Positions 54,688-64,000 of a stretch of 64,000 bases of DNA are shown here, piece by piece (positions within the stretch are counted from its first letter, which is position 1; each line of letters opens with the position of its first letter). The DNA comes from Macrophomina tecta (taxonomy: Eukaryota > Ascomycota > Dothideomycetes > Botryosphaeriales > Botryosphaeriaceae), in contig JAKSGN010000041.1 of NCBI GenBank assembly GCA_024180945.1, positions 2,790,001-2,854,000 of the forward strand. The letters are read 5' to 3'. Made by a program: the position numbers and the translations under genes. The notes under the pieces were generated by a model. That model saw only the letters and a program-made list of their open reading frames with translations, did not search any database and was not told where the DNA came from.

Positions 54688-56976
54688 TTATGAGCCATTG
54701 AGCGCGGGGGAGTCGGATGCCTTCTTCGTCTTCAACGTTAGGGGGAACGGGTAGTCCTCTGGCTCTTCCTCCTCACTGCCCTCTTGGTTAGCGTTGGTTC
54801 TCACACATGGCACAGCTGACTTACGGTAGTCTCCACGCGATGTAATCCTCTGTACTCAGCCCCTCGCGGCCTTCTTGCAGCGAAGCAAAATCACCAGGCG
54901 TCATCATACCCGAACGATCTCTAGGAGAACCAGGTTCCGAGAGCGGACGCGAAATTTTGACATCAGCGTTGCCGAAGAAGTCAGGCTCGTCGCCGCCATC
55001 AAAAGCGTCAGGGTAGGCTGTCGAACATCAGTATTTCCCTTCGTGTATTTCTCCTCAGGGCAACTCACCTCTCCGCAAAGCCAATTGCCGGGCCTTGACG
55101 TACTCCATACCCATCCTCTTCCAGTCGAGCAAATCGCTCAACCTCTCTGTTCTGTTGCGCTGGTTGATACGCTGACGCTTGCTCTTCTTCGTGAACTCGA
55201 ACATGTAGTCTGAAAGCTGGTTGACCGAGTCATCGACGCCCTTCATCCGCCGGTCGACGATGTAAATACCGTAGTCCGACGCGTTCTCAATCAACTCTTC
55301 CATGTAACAGCCGAATCCGGACAAGTTCGTCGTAATGCTGGGAACACCCATGACGGTGCACTCAGCGGGCGTGTAACCCCACGGCTCATAATAGGACGAA
55401 AAAACTCCCAGGTGGGTGCCCCGGACAAAGTCATCGTAGTCCATAGGCAGCACCGGGTTGGCCGAGTTCAAAAACTCGGGGTGGAACACAACCTTCACTC
55501 TGTCCGTGGGGTGGTTGAAGAGCTGACACCTGCGGATCTGGTTCAGGATCGGGTCATCATGGTCATTGACCATGTTGTGGGTGACAATCGGGGGGAGGGT
55601 GTGACGCTTCATGGCAAAAAGCCGGCGGCGCAACATGATCTTGTCTGCCGGGGTGATGAGCTCCTTGTCTTCTGGAAGATCCATACCCTCGTGCCATGCC
55701 AGCGATCTCTCGAAGAGCTTCTTTGCGACGTTCTTCGAAATCACATCAACCGTGTCATGCAAGGACTTGATGACTGCCTGGCCCTTCAAGGCCTCGACGG
55801 TCAACGACTGCGTCTGGGCTGGCATGATGATGAACGCGACCACGGTCATCGTGGAGTTCGCACTCTTCATGCGGTGGTTCAAACGGGCCAACGACTCTAT
55901 GAACATATCAACGCCCTTATTGCGGTACTCATAACGGCCGGCTGTGAAGAAGTAAAGCGTGTTCTCCGGGTCAAAGTCGTTGTGGCCGTAGAAATGACCG
56001 CGAACAAAGTCGTTGATCTTCGTCTTGGCCTGCTGGTGCAGATTCTGGAACTCATGCGTGGCAGAAAATTTCTTAACGTTGAGACCGTTCGGTAATACAC
56101 CGTCTGGCTTACGCTTCAAAAGATGCTCACTCTCATAAGCAGTGATATGCGAGACCGTCGTGAAGACATCGGCCGAATGGGCTGCGGCTCTCTCAATGCA
56201 GTATCTGTGGTAGATACCGCGTTTTCCTGCTTCAGCGTCTACATCAAAGTATTGAAGATTGTTGTAGAAATCGACAGAGCCAGCGCAGAGATAGCGCCCG
56301 AGCAGGGTAGCGTGGGTGGTGAAGATGGTCGTGACATCGATGCGCCTCTTCTTGCAAAGAGGAAGCGCCACGCCAGCCAGCCATTCGTGGAATTGCGCAA
56401 CGACTGCGCGCTTCTTCTCGTGGTAGACATACTATGCGACCGTTAGCGTGATGTCTCTCCAGTTTGCGCGATGATTCTACCTCTCCCAAAAACCACGCGA
56501 TGAGGTAGCCAAACACGATAGCCTCGTTAGTCTCGTGGTCGCCAGGGGGCGAAGGAATACCGGCAACCGACCACAAATCGCCCTTCCACTCGTCAAGGAA
56601 CTGGTAGCCGGTGCCGGTATCAAAGAGCAGGACTCTCGGCGCGCCATCGATCAGCCAGCGGCCATAAAGGGTCTTGATGCCGCGGTCGTTCATGTTCTTT
56701 ATCGTTTGGGTGAGAGCGGGGTCTTTGGGCTCCAGTTCTTCGACCTCGACCTGCGCGGAGGCACGGTTGAGCGGACCGAGCAGAGTGTAGGCAGCCCCAT
56801 ATTCTGCGGTGGTGACCTGGGCTTTCGACTTGAGGACCGAGTAGATGCCGCCGACTGTGCGCTGTCAGCCGGTTGTTCAATGCACGTAGCCAGAGCCATT
56901 GTCCCTTACCTCGGTTGGCGACTTCGGTTGCGACCTCGAAAAGGACGTGGTTAGTGACGTCCCGCGTTTCGCCCAT
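54688..56976 (-). CDS. GSY1: Glycogen synthase
   Basis: This is a GT3 enzyme elongating glycogen with UDP-glucose in the cytosol. Five exons are deduced: 56976-56910, 56854-56481, 56431-55069, 55017-54825 and 54775-54688, giving 694 aa (yeast about 705). The start [26 protein letters not shown] is the family N terminus. Other signatures are [44 protein letters not shown], and the C-terminal active-site block [19 protein letters not shown]. The arginine-rich helix [20 protein letters not shown] is the allosteric glucose-6-phosphate/phosphorylation switch. The regulatory tail has [19 protein letters not shown]. The last intron needs the third AG after the branch site; nearer AGs give stops or the wrong frame, while this one yields [16 protein letters not shown]. 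Confidence 0.95.
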
Positions 56977-58851
56977 CTTGCTGGTGCTGCGTGTTGGGCA
57001 GGGAAGAGAAAATGATGGGCGTCGGAGCGAGCTGCAGGGCCAATTGGGCAAACCGAGCGCGGCGTTGTCTCTGCGCTGATGGATCGGGAATTCGAGAGGT
57101 TGATGGTGTCTCTGGGGGAAGAATGCGCGGAGAAAGCTTGCAGCACCTCGTGTCTACGTGCGACAGCGTCAATTGAGGTCACAGCGGCGCCGGCTTTGCG
57201 TCTTGCTTGCGGGCGAGCTGGAGCTTCGGGCGCAGAGGGACGGGAGGGGAGAAGGAAGAGGCAACGAGGGCGGGCGGAGCAGCTCTAAGATGGATCGCAG
57301 TGTGGGGATGGGAGTGTCTGGAGATTGGAGGCTGGGGACCTAGGTCGCTTACATAGATCGCAGCAACAACGTCACAGCAGCGGCAGAGCACAAGGGCACA
57401 GGCCTCCTGGGCTCGTTCGATTGCGGCGGCCGTGGGTCACACGCCCGACTGTGCCGCGCCCTTCCTACATAAGCCTGCATTCGCGCTGCCTGCCTGCACA
57501 GCATCATGACTTACCGGAGGCGCGTGTGCGGGCATCGCCGGCGCCGCCTTGCTCATCTCTGCAAAACGCGCCCGCCACTCACCGCGTTCGCTGTGTCGTG
57601 GCGCGAAGGTGGAGTCTCGCCAGCTCGTGAGCTGTTGCCCCGGCCTGGCGTCAAGCGCTCTCCACCCAGCGCTCCGTGCGGCTCTTCTGGCCTCCGCGGG
57701 CGCTGGCGTCCCAGGCCGTCTGCGTGCCTTAGAAGAAAGACTAAATTCAACGCGCTTCCCCAGCACTCCGGAGCCAGCGGGCGCTCCGCCTTCATGGCCG
57801 CCATCGGGCGACTGTGGACCGGTAATGCTGATAGACGCAGCCAGGTGACAAGCCATGACGCAGCTAACCGATGTGCAGATCAAGCTGTGTCCGCCCGACC
57901 CCCGTGGAGCTCCTCTCCACCTGATAAAATGCGGGGCAGAGACGCGCGACGAGCTTCGGTCCGAGCTGCCCATGGGCGCACGCAAGCCTGTCCCTGCTTT
58001 TTGCCGCCGTCGCTCAACGTGCATGGCGCCCAATGCCTCCATGGCCTGCGTGTCTGACCTTCTCTGCATCCCACGGCGCCTCGACTGCGCTTCAGACGAA
58101 ATTTTCTTCCCACAAGAGGCCATAAGAGCGCGGATTCGTGTTGGGTGGGCCGGCACGCTGCATGGGATGAGGTGTGATGTGAAGGCGGTGACTGTCTGCC
58201 AGTTCAACACTCAACGCAAACGTTCAGCACTAGACGCCAATCAGCTTGGCTCTTCGGAATACCCGTCCCGTTATAGGACACCCACGACTCAAGCAGCATG
58301 GCAACAGCGAAGCCCGTGGGGAATCAGCGAGCCTGTCCGCACGCAAACTTTTCCTTTTTTCTTCGCCTCCGGGCGATAACCAAGCCACTTTTGAACCTTG
58401 GAAGCAATCAGAACTCCGCGTGCCAAAACGGTATTTGTCGACGCCTGCATTTCTGGCTGTTAGTCAAATATTGCAGGTTGCATCTTTGACAGGGACGGGG
58501 CTTAGCCGTGCACCTGGTATTGAGCCTCAAAATGCGCACCGACCATGGGGTGGGTATACATACATGACTGGGCCCTGAAGTACCGATGATGATCGAAGCT
58601 TATCCTTCGGCACACGCGCTGGGAGCTTCCAACGTACTCATGACGTGTCCATGAAAATTTTTTTTTGTTTATGCGCAGCCCCTTGCTGGACGTTAAACTA
58701 TCATCTATCAAACAAACGTGGTATTCTCAATGGAGCCGTCGCCGATGCCCTACCCAAATCCGATTGCCTGAATATATGCAAAGAAACGCCGCATACCCGT
58801 GAAAAAGCAGTACCCACCGCGTATCAGAACCGATGAAACGGATCGATTTCT
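56977..58851. other. GSY1 promoter and MCM5 3' flank
   Basis: No gene is supported in 1.9 kb. ORFs of up to 257 codons (57437-58210, -) overlap similar ORFs on the other strand and show random, Ala/Arg/Ser-rich composition. An AGGGG stress-element core occurs at 57245-57249, within the GSY1 upstream region, but single matches are weak evidence. Confidence 0.4.
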
Positions 58852-61109
58852 TCAGACACCGCTTCTGTGGACCTGGGCTCCACCGTGCCGGATCTGTACC
58901 GTCTCTCTCCGTTGCATAACAACCAGAGCCCTGTTCAGAGCCTGCTCGCTATAGCCCTTGGCATCCACGAATTCTCTCTTGAGCGTCGCCAAGCTGGTAG
59001 TCCAGCCAATGGGAAGACGCCTCCGGAGCTCCTCCTCGACCTTGTTCACTTCTTCCATGAGCTCTCGGCTGCCTTGACCTTCACCCTGCGTCACGGCATC
59101 CATGGTGCTGGCCAAGAAAAGGCGAATAGCCTCGTCGACATGGGCCTCCGTGGCAATGGGTGACAGGGTCATCTTTGCCAGAGATTCCGTAATACGGACA
59201 ATAGCCTCAAGCTGACGGACAGTGATTGGAATAGATGAGCGTGCGTTGGCAGTCATCTCAGCGGCGTGGACTTGGCGACGAATGCTAACGAAATGCGAGG
59301 AGAGCTTTTCAGCAGCCTCGGCGGACAGGCGAGGAGCGCATTTTCTGAGGCGTTGTTAGCCTCTTATGCTGTCGAGACGCGGTAGGGTCAAACTTACTGT
59401 TTGCAATAGCTGATATAGCGCTTCATTTTCTCGACGGGAATTTCAGCCTGGACTTGCTCTTCCACGCCGCGACCACCCATATGGATGCCCATGACGTGCT
59501 TCGCTATCCTCTCATCACGACCGCGCTCGTGCTCATCCCTGACGATGAAAATCATGTCGAAACGAGACAGGACAGTGGTCTGAAAGTCGATGTTCTCACC
59601 GGGAGTCTTCAGGTCGTCGTAACGGCCAAAGATAGGATTGGCCGCCGCAAGGACCGATGTCCTTGCGTTCAAGATGGTGGTGATGCCGGCCTTTGCGATG
59701 GAGATTGTCTGTTGTTCCATGGCTTCGTGGATTGCTACACGATCCTCATCGCGCATCTTATCGAATTCGTCGATACACACGACGCCACCATCTGCAAGGA
59801 CCATAGCACCGCCCTCCAAATAAAACTCGCGCGTGTTGTGGTCACGCTGAACAGAAGCCGTCAAACCGGCCGCAGAAGAACCTTTACCGGACGTGTAGAT
59901 CGCGATAGGAGCAACCTTCTCGACAAACTTAAGAAGCTGAGATTTGGCGGTACCCGGGTCACCGAGAAGGAGGACATTGATATCTCCTCTCAGCTTCATG
60001 CCGTCAGGGAGGATCTTCTTTGAACCACCGAACAGTAGACAGGCAATTGCTTTCTTTATATCAACATTGCCATAGATAGAGGGCGCAATGCAGTTCGCTA
60101 GAAGCTCGTAAATGTCGGGCCTTCTGCTCATTTCCAGGAACTCTTGTTCTTCCTCTTCTGTGAACGTTGCATTGCCCTTCATCGTGTGGTCCACGTCCGA
60201 CTGAATCCCAACGGCGCGGAGGTAAGGATTGCGGATGGCGACCGCGGTGTTTCCTTTTCCGCCCTTGCTCTGGTAGATGGAGAAGACACCCATCACAGTG
60301 CAGCGCGAACCAGGTACAACTCTGTTGCAGAGATAGCGATCTGCGGAGATCAGGATGTGACGAGGCAGCTCTCCAACCGGCACCTGGTCTGGAGCCTCCT
60401 GCAGCTTCAAGACCTGCTGGTCAATGAACTGACATTTCTCATGCACAACGAAGTACGGGTCCAATGGGCACTTGTCCGCATTATCGCCTTCGGTTCTCTG
60501 TCTACCGCATGTCCGCGGAAGCGAGACGCCTGCAAAGCCGCTGGTCACCGGCATGTTCTGAGAGTGCTGGCAGTTGCGACATTGTATATGGAGTGCCGTA
60601 GCTTTTGATGTCAGCGTCGATGCGCCGATGACGATACCGGGTATTCTGACGAGGTGGGAGACGTTGGTGGCGTTGAGGTCGCGAATCGAAATCTGAGAGG
60701 CGGAGGAGTGGAGCAGGAGTTGATGCTGCGGAAGGTCGATATTCTTTTGTGAAGGATATACGATGCGCTGAGTGCAGGTCTTCAGGGCTGCTTCGAAGAG
60801 GGGAATGATGTCGGCGGGCGCGGTGGTAAGCTTATGCGCAAGCTCCTCATTGTAGGAGATCAAGTGTGCAATGTCGATATCGCAGTAGTGCTGCTTGATC
60901 AAAACGTTTTCTCTTATTTGATCTCTGCCGAATGTCAGCATTGTTCGCCGCTTAGAGTAGGGAGAGCCGTACCTGTAGATGAAGACGTTGTCGATGTGGA
61001 AATCGAGGACGAAATCCACGAGCTGTTGCTGGATTTGAGAGTTGCTCTCCTCGTTCTCGTTGCGCTCTGTGCCGAATAGGCTGAGAGCGTACGTGCTTTG
61101 GCGATCCAT
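58852..61109 (-). CDS. MCM5: DNA replication licensing factor MCM5
   Basis: This is a subunit of the MCM2-7 replicative helicase. Three exons are deduced: 61109-60973, 60924-59398 and 59344-58852, giving 718 aa. The zinc-binding region is C161-X2-C164-X20-C185-X12-C198. The AAA+ core has Walker A GDPGTAKS (367-374), Walker [11 protein letters not shown], sensor 1 in LAAANP and the arginine finger VLSRFDMIF. The C-terminal winged-helix part ends the protein. The first intron (60972-60925, 48 nt) is a multiple of three without stops. It is removed here because known MCM5 sequences read [12 protein letters not shown]. The start [13 protein letters not shown] is family-typical. Upstream MCB boxes suggest G1/S expression. 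Confidence 0.97.
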
Positions 61110-61819
61110 TGGGGTGCTAGGCGTGGTGGGTGTTGTTGCTGCGGGAGTGCTTGCGCAAGCGCTGGGCTGGCGGGCAGAAAACCAAAGGCTCAGGCCGCGC
61201 GACGCGTGAGACGAGGGCGCGCCAGCACGCGTCACGCGTAAAGTGGTTCTTGGCGAAGCAAATCGCTTGACCGTGGAGCGCACCAGCCACTTGTCATGCC
61301 GCGCCTCCACAGACCCTCGAAATACATTGAATTGCAATCTTGCATAGCCCACGTGTCGAAGCCTCTTACCTGGAGCTACACTTCAATTATATGAATGCGT
61401 CGTGCATCTTTGAACTCATGAGGACTTGACAGGCAGCACCAGAAAATACGGATACGCGAAATTAGTATTCTGGCCCACATGCGGGTGAGCTGTATTCCCT
61501 TTCTATTGATCCGATCCGCTTTCCACTTAGGGACATTTCATTTACTGGTCCATGCCGCGTCTGCTCTGACTTCGTGAATACTTACACAATGGCGCAAAAA
61601 GCCACACTGAACGCACTGAGATTCCCAGTCCTATAAGATCTCGTGCAGTATATCAGAGAGCCATACAAATCTCCGGCATTTTGACCTAGAATTTCTTTTG
61701 GCCAGGTTGAGGAGCCATTGCCAGCAAAAAATTTCCTCCCACAAATGCTCACGAGTGTCTTGCCTAGAGTATACACATCGTCTTCCCTGGCTTAACAGCC
61801 TACGATTACTAACCTTCTC
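61110..61819. other. MCM5 promoter and CID-protein 3' end
   Basis: No gene is supported. The 130 bases nearest MCM5 hold three ACGCGT boxes, listed separately. Confidence 0.5.
61202..61239 (-). promoter_or_regulatory. Triple MCB (ACGCGT) cluster upstream of MCM5
   Basis: ACGCGT occurs at 61202-61207, 61227-61232 and 61234-61239, 93-130 bp before the MCM5 start. The palindromic MluI cell-cycle box is the target of MBF (Mbp1-Swi6 type) and drives G1/S transcription of replication genes in yeasts. Three copies in 38 bp at a licensing gene is very unlikely to be chance. Regulation itself is inferred. Confidence 0.65.
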
Positions 61820-63629
61820 CTAGTATCTCCTCCCACGACCACGGTCATAACCATTGTTCTGGTTCCAGTGATTCCCTTGATTCCCACTAGTTTGCTGGTT
61901 AGTACCGGGCGGACCCCACTGCTGCTGCTGCTGCTGTTGTTGTTGCCACTGTTGGCCAGGTGGGTAGTTAGGTGGTGGAGGCGGCACAAACCCCATAGGC
62001 ATGTTCGGCTGCGGAGGGAAGGGAGGGAATGGTTGGTTGTAGTTGCTGTTGGGTGCCAAAGGTGGAGGAGGCGGTGGCCACGGGCCCTGATAGTTGGGAG
62101 GCGGTGGAGGGGGTTGAAAATTGGGAGGGAACGTTGGAAACTGGCCGGTGTACTGCGGTGGCGGAGGCGGCGGAGCGAACGGTTGGCCTGGAACGGCGAA
62201 TGGATGCGGAGGTGGAGGTTGCTGATGGAATGGCGGTGATTGGCCCGGACCGTTCCTAGAGGGCGGAGGCGAGCGGCGGGACTCGCGGTAGCGATTTGCT
62301 GAGCGAGAACGTGAACGGTAGGGAGACCGCGAAGGCGAACGTCTGTGGCCGCCACCAAGGCCGGTCCGCGGCCTTGAATATGAACTGCTCCGGTCCCGTA
62401 TGCGCTTCTCACTTCTGTCCCGGCTCCGACTCCGACTTCGGGAGGGACTGTATCGCCTCTTCCTATCTCGCGACCTACTCCTGCCACGGTCATCGCTACG
62501 ACTCCTGCTCCGGCTTGACGAGTAGCTTCGGCTTCTGGCTGGCCTAGCATCCCTGCCTCGCGACTTGGCCTCCTTCCTTCTTTTCTTCATCCTCTCACAG
62601 AAGTCAACAGACCATCCGTAGTATCCCTCGGTGACGGTGAGCTCTCCTGTGACCTCGTCTCGCACCAGCGGCTGACCCATCATGTCGATGTCTGCCACAA
62701 TGCCTTCATCCTCATTGTACAAGCTCTCTGAGTAGTTCAAGAGATCCTTGACAGCATTTACAAGCCCCATCTCAGCCGTCTTGTTTCTCAGATCCACCGC
62801 CTTGATGTTGTGAGGGTTGATGGGCCTGGGATCGTTTGGTCGAATATGCGGCATGAGTGCGCCAGCAGGTAGGTCGTACCACGGGTCATTGGGCTCTCCA
62901 TGGAAGGCGGGTAGAGTGTAGGGTACCTCTTTGGAGCTTGTGGTCGCATGGGCTTCCGCTGCGCCGGACGTGACAGCGGTTGGGACACTCGCATCCTGCA
63001 GAGCCCTGCGAACACGTTCGCGGTAGCTTTTGCCGTACAAATTCTCGTCCTCATATAGCTCGGTAAGCTTCGCGAGTCGCTGGCGAAGCTTCAACTTGCC
63101 CGGGAGCTGGAGCGAGAAGGCTGCGACGAAGATCAGGTCGAGGTGAGGCTCGAGGGCTTTGGCCAGGTCCGCAAGTGGGCCATCGTGCACTCGGACATGG
63201 TGTATGAGATCATTGAGCAGGTACAGCAGGTGCAAGGCCTTGCGCCTAGATGAGGGCGCATCACGCTTTGAGGGTTTGCGAGAATTCTGGGATTCTGCGA
63301 AGCTCTGGGCCAGCCTAGCCAGGTACTTTCCCAGGGCGTCGGCGCGCTTGTTGGAGGTTACAATATTCTTCAGTAGCCATTCCTTGCAATTCTGTAGTGG
63401 ATATCTGGCTTTAGTGTGGGTGTTTTACGGCCTGGTTGGATTGAGATCAAACCTGGAGATTCGAGGGCGAGCAGGTCAGAACAGCTGCGTCCAGCAGGCT
63501 GTGGAAACTTTGGATGTCGTCTTTTGCGACAGCGGCCTGGGTGGGATCGGGGCGCAAGAGAGTAGCTGTGAGCATGGTCTTGGCGACGACCAAAGAGGCC
63601 GGCGCCGCTGGGGCTCGTGTCGCCGCCAT
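61820..63629 (-). CDS. CID-domain protein with RS and proline/glutamine-rich tail
   Basis: This is a probable nuclear RNA-processing factor. Two exons are deduced, 63629-63453 and 63391-61820, giving 582 aa. The N terminus is a CTD-interacting (RPR) domain: FHSLLDAAVLTCSPSNLQ-NCKEWLLKNIVTSNKRA, then LHLLYLLNDLIHHVRVHDGP and LKLRQRLAKLTELYEDENLY. A middle segment (LPAGALMPHIRPNDPRPINP) is followed by GYYGWSVDFCERMKKRRKEA. From about residue 295 there is a long Arg-Ser domain, then poly-proline blocks, an eight-glutamine run and an RGRGRRY end. This arrangement resembles CHERP/SCAF-like splicing factors that link RNA polymerase II CTD to processing. The exact orthologue is not certain. Confidence 0.83.
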
Positions 63630-64000
63630 GGTTGCGCAGTGGTGTTGAGGTAGAGGGATGGACGAACCTAAGGCGGGCGGATGCGCGCGCAGCAGCAGCG
63701 ACAAGTGATGCGCATGCAGTTGGCCCGTGCCTCAAGCTTGCGCATGCCTGCGGCCCACTTCATTCCATCAACCAACCGACAACTGTCTCATTTTGCCCTC
63801 GGATAAATCCACGCCGCACCTTCATCTTGACCACACCCATTGATCGCATCAACCGCCCAGAACATCAATGGCGTACATGGCATGAAAGATAATCCATGTG
63901 TTTTTTCTTTGCAGCCTGAAAGGGTGCGACATAAACCGAGACTGTTTGCTGTTCCCTATCGCGCATTCACTCCCCCGGTACAAAGAACACAAAAAAAAAA
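63630..64000. other. Promoter of the CID-domain gene
   Basis: No gene start is seen. The window ends in a run of A (63991-64000), so the poly(A) length is not known. Confidence 0.45.

Noticed and set aside
57437..58210. 257-codon - strand ORF between GSY1 and MCM5
   Set aside because: It overlaps long ORFs on the other strand, has random Ala/Arg/Ser composition and no motif; GC-rich sequence keeps all frames open by chance.
1..64000. CRISPR arrays, bacterial operons, insertion sequences, rRNA and tRNA genes
   Set aside because: No direct-repeat arrays, terminal inverted repeats, transposase or reverse-transcriptase motifs, or tRNA A/B-box pairs with cloverleaf potential were recognised; spliced fungal genes exclude a bacterial source.

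Overview
The window is nuclear DNA of a filamentous ascomycete (Pezizomycotina). The evidence is many short introns (about 40-75 nt, mostly GTRNGT...AG), single-gene transcription units on both strands, GC-rich coding sequence, a fungal-type gene set (Tlg1, Trk, GT15 mannosyltransferase, Yih1) and a secreted GH28 rhamnogalacturonase. A Dothideomycete, possibly a plant-associated one, is my best guess; this is inference. No rRNA, tRNA, CRISPR array or intact transposon was recognised.

Layout. 0-10 kb is a conserved housekeeping block on the + strand: a fatty-acid elongase, COX6, the bifunctional-length FGAM synthase ADE6, and the Golgi/endosome SNARE TLG1. 11.2-14.2 kb holds a four-helix membrane protein with a very long low-complexity tail. 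14.5-18.1 kb (- strand) carries three poorly conserved genes, one of them a damaged or multi-exon ankyrin-repeat gene. 19.6-24.8 kb holds a three-exon gene joining a kinase fold that lacks its catalytic aspartate to a cysteine-containing domain and two C-terminal membrane helices, divergently placed from an FAD monooxygenase.

24.8-28.1 kb looks accessory: gene-poor, visibly richer in A/T, with a tiny secreted six-cysteine peptide, orphan ORFs and a frameshifted membrane-protein gene. 28.2-35.7 kb has a GNAT acetyltransferase, the queuine tRNA-ribosyltransferase accessory subunit (QTRT2), an F-box protein divergent from it, and the rhamnogalacturonase.

36.9-63.6 kb is again conserved cell biology: a GT15 mannosyltransferase, gamma-tubulin complex protein GCP5, an unknown protein, Yih1/IMPACT, a DXD-type type II membrane glycosyltransferase candidate, the potassium transporter TRK1, glycogen synthase GSY1, the replicative helicase subunit MCM5 with a cluster of three MCB (ACGCGT) boxes upstream, and a CID/RS-domain RNA-processing protein. 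Exon boundaries were deduced by hand from reading frame, splice consensus and protein-family continuity. Most are firm; the few that are not are flagged.
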